NCBI GenBank assembly: GCA_963965975.1
Contig: OZ014424.1
Span: 3,844,001-3,908,000, forward strand
Reading direction: 5' to 3'
Length of the DNA stretch: 64,000 nucleotides
From: Xestospongia bergquistia
Lineage: Eukaryota > Porifera > Demospongiae > Haplosclerida > Petrosiidae
Positions 60,261 through 64,000 of this stretch are shown here, piece after piece (the first letter of the stretch is position 1; every line of letters begins with the position of its first letter). The notes beneath the pieces are model-generated. The model searched no databases, was not told where the DNA came from, and saw nothing but the letters and a program-made list of their open reading frames with translations. A program made the translations under genes and the position numbers.

Positions 60261-61589
60261 ATGTTATTATCATCGTTAGTTAGCTACAACATAATTCAAG
60301 AAGAAACAATCATAATAATTTTTAGGTTACAGCAATAACAATGGTTACACTACCAGTATCCTGTTATATGGGGTGATTGTACTCATTATCACCTTTGATT
60401 TAATTAGAACTATTATATACCTTATAAATTGCATATAATATGTTCTTTGAAAAAGTTTTGTCATTAATTTATATATGTCTAACAGAGGTACTGTGTTTTC
60501 TCTTTTTGCTGGCTATTGACAACATCGAATACAATGTGATATTCCAGTATGTCATATGAGTTTGATTTATTATCATCACTTGTTTTGATATTAGATATTT
60601 TCCCAATGCAGCAATGAGGCCATTTGTTCATTTTTTAGTATATTTTCTCTTATTGTTGGTAATATTGAGACCTTCTACATAATTATAAATTTATAATGTC
60701 TAGTATAGCTATTTATTTTGATGTGTGTGTGTCTTTCACACCAAGCAATAAAGCCATTTGTACTTTTTAGCACATTTTTCTTATTAATGGGTTTATTGAG
60801 TCACTCATTATAAAGTACAATGTGATATTCAAGTGTAACAAATGATTATAACTATCGTTGTTGTTGGGTTTTAAGAACATAACATGTTCAAACCAGATGG
60901 ATAAAGAATAAATTTGGCCTGAGTGACAGTGAGAGGCAAGTCATTAAGAGTGGACACGGTGGTCATATTGACATAATTACATTTAAATTCAATAGCAAAT
61001 ATACATTAAATAAATGCTGTATTAGTAGGTAAAACTTTCTTAGGAGAAGCCTTTTATTATGATCATGATAATAATGTGGGTGGACAAATCAATCAATTTT
61101 CTTAAATTAACTGATGATAGTAATAGAAGTTTCCAGTTTCCTGAAATAGTGAGTGCTGCTATTCCTTGTAAAAGTGGCAAAAATATTGTGGCACTTATTA
61201 GAAAGAAGACATGTCTTGTGGATCATGTTAGATCTACTGATAAATGTATACATGTATAATTATTAATGATATCATTGTTATTGTTTATATTTGTAAGTGA
61301 AATGAAGGAGCTGTGTTCAATGGAACTTCATAAACCATACAACAGATATAATGATGTTAAGTGTGACAGTATAGGAAGGATAATAGGCTGGAACATTGGG
61401 TCTAGACAATGTTTTAATGTGGAATAGTTTCATCACATTTTTAATACAGAAATTTATGAATTTATACTTCTATAGAAAATAATTTATATTTCAAATAGAC
61501 ATCTTACAAAATTAAATTTCGTTCTTAATTAAGTACCCCTCACTAAGATGATGACAAGATATCTAAGATGATAGTCCAAAATGATTGTC
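60261..61589. other. Spacer, one weak ORF
   Basis: Nothing firm. 61059-61259 could encode about 66 residues (FQFPEIVSAAIPCKSGKNIV, RKKTCLVDHVRSTD) with less biased composition than its surroundings, but no domain or splice context supports it. Confidence 0.35.
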
Positions 61590-61830
61590 TAGTCAAATAA
61601 TTCAGGTAGCTTATTGGGTAAGATCCCAAATGTGGTGTGTATTGATTCTTCTTTCTAACTTTTAGACTATCCAATTGTTCTTTCTCATCATTTTCAACAT
61701 ATACTGGGTGCACATATATCTACATGTAATATAGAATCATTACCAGAGTCTGTGAGTCCATGTTGACACTGTGGAGGTGAAGAACTGTGGTAGTCATTTC
61801 TAATACAACAACAGATATGCTATTAGATTT
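61590..61830. repeat. Block shared with 9895-10115
   Basis: CAGGTAGCTTATTGGGTAAG, TTAGACTATCCAATTGTTCT and AAGAACTGTGGTAGTCAT occur in the same order in both places. Confidence 0.7.
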
Positions 61831-62278
61831 ATTTGCTTGTCTAGATAGGCCAAAACAGACAAAAGATTATGGGAGTGGCTATAATAACTAGCATCCAATG
61901 ACATCATGATAATTGTGTACTTAGTCAATGATCAAGATGCTAAATGAAATTTATCAACATTTGACTTGTAATGAACTATGTATAATTTTGCTTGATAATT
62001 AGGAAGCATATATTGTATTAATTATTTAGCTATTTTAATTTCTCATGTTTACTGCAATTGTTAAAATGTGATTTCATTACTTTAATACAGGATATGTCTC
62101 AAACTTAGTTTTATAAATTGACTTTTGTCAAGTCTAAATATACATTTATAATAATGTCTACTTTTATATCTTAATATTGGAATCACCTTCCATTTCCAGT
62201 CATTTATATATGTGCAAATTTAATAAATTCATATTTTTACATTCAAATTACATACTATCTATTAATGTTTTGTTAAAG

Positions 62279-62525
62279 TATGATGCAAACTGAAAGTAAA
62301 CATTATACTGTTTTCATTCCTAACATACTTTCAGATTGATTGTTTCATTACACTGTTTACATTCCTAACATACTATCACATTAACTGAATATTGTAAGTA
62401 CACTAGGAATGAAAACAATGTTATGTTTACTTTTAGTTTGTATTAAATAATTTGCTACATACATATAACCTGTATAGACATATATTGGTTAAACTAACCA
62501 ATTAATTTTACAGTGACATACATTA
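62279..62525. mobile_element. MITE related to 22140-22505
   Basis: AAACTGAAAGTAAACATTAT, CATTCCTAACATAC and the end ATATTGGTTAAACTAACCAA followed by TTTTACAGTGACAT match the 22140 element in reverse-complement arrangement. The left terminus is not clear. Confidence 0.55.
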
Positions 62526-62639
62526 TCTTACTTCAAATAATTCAATGTATTGTTTAGATAAAATGACAAACAAACTGAAAGTGTTGTCTTTAGTATCAAT
62601 TAGAATATTTTGTAATGAATATATTTAACAACAGCTTAT

Positions 62640-62928
62640 TTTTAAGTAACATTTCTGAAAAACAGAGTAGTTGTATGCAGATATAGAACTTTCAACATAT
62701 CAATGATCAAAGAGTGGAGATTTGTGAGTGACTTTATTAATATATATAGCTATTGAGTTTAATTTAAATAATCAATGAGAATATTCTCTCATAAGGAGTA
62801 ATATAATTATATAGGTTGTATTTTGTAATCACTACATATTAGAGTGCAGTTGTATAATATATATTTGAAGTTTTAGATCAATATTATTAATGGAAATTAT
62901 TGTTCCTTGTAGGATATCATTATAAAGA
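62640..62928 (+). promoter_or_regulatory. Upstream block and 5'UTR intron of copy G
   Basis: Conserved AAGAGTGGAGATTT then GTGAGT at 62724, and TTGTTCCTTGTAG ending at 62912; 189-nt 5'UTR intron. Supplies the empty site for the 36597 insertion. Confidence 0.6.
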
Positions 62929-64000
62929 ATGGCATCATTTCATAGTATGATTTTGGTGATACTTGTTATTGCTCTTTTAAACTTTATTAAACTACTTTCT
63001 ACTCATATTGTCCAAATTAATACAAGTAATCAACTTTGGTTCTGGTTATGTAGTGATAATATACCATTGCAAAATAACTTGACACTTCATTTGACACAAA
63101 GTAACTACATACTTCATAACATGAGCTTCTGTCTTATTGAAAATGTTAGTAATCTTACATTAAAAGGAATGGGATCTGATGGGAAATCATCAATTAAATG
63201 TCAATTACAAGATGACTCAACTACTGGTTTTGGCTTTGTCAATATATCCAGTGTTACTTTAGAAAACTTAGAGTTTACTGGATGTGGAGCAACAATAACA
63301 AAGTCAGCTGTGACATTCTTTAATAACACCCACCCACATTTAGGATATAAACAGAAAGCATTACTGGTATTTAACCATTGTCACAATATAACAATACAAC
63401 ATGTTAACATCACCAATTATATTGGATATGCTATCTTCATGTTAAATCCTCTTAACTCGTCATTAATGAATCATGTTAGAGTCACAATGGGAACAGCTGG
63501 TGCTAGTGACTGTACTGATTCTAGTATGTTTGGTTGTGCTGGTAGTGGTATATTTATAATATTTAAAGACACTCAACAAACCTCTCCTAATATGGCACCT
63601 GTTAATGTTATATTATCACATTCTAACCTTCAATTCAACTTCAACATTATACCAAATATACCTCCCTTGACTCTTATAGGACATGACATATGTAGTTTTC
63701 CTGTGGTTGGTGCTGGTGGTCTAACAGTACTTTTTAATCAGTCATTTCTGGCAAGATTTTCAAGTCAAAGTGTGCTAATTGGTTATGGTTTAGGTAATGG
63801 TGGAACAGTAACAGGAAATATATTAGTGATATTTTATAATGGTATGGTCAACTCTCAACTGTCACTGACAGATACTGATATACCTAATGGATATCTTTTT
63901 CCTTCAACTAATCAAATTGGTGGTGCATGTCTTACTATTATCTCAACTTTGTGTCAAACATGTCCTTTTATTGGTACTAAAGAATTTCCGGTTTGGACAC
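62929..64000 (+). CDS. Beta-helix multipass receptor-like protein, copy G (3' partial)
   Basis: Starts MASFHSMILVILVIALLNF after the conserved 5'UTR acceptor and stays open for 357 codons to the window edge. Covers signal peptide and first ectodomain part with beta-helix rhythm (VNISSVTLENLEFTGCG, HCHNITIQHVNITNYIGYAI). The end (TDIPNGYLFPSTNQIGG) is almost identical to the start of copy A rather than B or D. No lesion in the visible part. Confidence 0.85.
   Translation, partial: MASFHSMILVILVIALLNFIKLLSTHIVQINTSNQLWFWLCSDNIPLQNNLTLHLTQSNYILHNMSFCLIENVSNLTLKGMGSDGKSSIKCQLQDDSTTGFGFVNISSVTLENLEFTGCGATITKSAVTFFNNTHPHLGYKQKALLVFNHCHNITIQHVNITNYIGYAIFMLNPLNSSLMNHVRVTMGTAGASDCTDSSMFGCAGSGIFIIFKDTQQTSPNMAPVNVILSHSNLQFNFNIIPNIPPLTLIGHDICSFPVVGAGGLTVLFNQSFLARFSSQSVLIGYGLGNGGTVTGNILVIFYNGMVNSQLSLTDTDIPNGYLFPSTNQIGGACLTIISTLCQTCPFIGTKEFPVWT

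Overview
The window looks like animal nuclear DNA, most likely from a demosponge such as Amphimedon (inference). It is very AT-rich, has short introns (46-136 nt) with consensus splice sites, large multipass membrane proteins, a Death-domain/ankyrin gene, a sponge/cnidarian-type secreted Cys-rich family, and many MITEs and hAT transposon relics. I see no bacterial operon signals, CRISPR array, rRNA or convincing tRNA.

The backbone is a direct tandem array, all on the + strand, of one large gene family: signal peptide, long N-glycosylated beta-helix-like ectodomain, Cys-rich stalk, 9-10 membrane segments, and a short basic-then-acidic tail. Units in order: A (1-2876, 5' end outside the window), an orphan promoter whose gene is gone (about 8280-9608), B (12156-15899, complete), C (31830-32316, 3' stub), D (37000-40743, complete), E (48582-52296, four small frameshifts), F (57501-59105, 3' half with two nonsense codons) and G (62929-64000, runs off the end). 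Complete copies have a duplicated upstream block with about 175-bp tandem repeats and a 5'UTR intron. Most copies are followed by a decayed block that I read as the relic of a tetrapyrrole-methylase-fold SAM methyltransferase. After A, and weakly after C, there is also an antisense relic of the GPI mannosyltransferase PIG-M.

Between B and C (24518-31322) lies a different gene: a hydrophobic leader ending in a 2A-type ribosome-skipping motif, a Death domain, two helical linker regions and more than 30 ankyrin repeats, of which 21 form a near-identical 99-bp array. It carries one nonsense codon in the Death domain and one frameshift before the ankyrins. Just upstream are a hAT relic and two decayed antisense copies of a secreted Cys-rich protein gene (21009-22027, 23010-23355).

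The spacers hold MITEs with long inverted repeats, three hAT relics, degenerate minisatellites, dispersed repeats, a possible small multi-exon gene near 56.5 kb and possible orphan exons near 19 kb and 31.7 kb. The picture is a fast-turning-over surface-receptor cluster shaped by unequal crossing-over, deletion, inversion and transposon insertion, next to a Death/ankyrin gene of innate-immune type.
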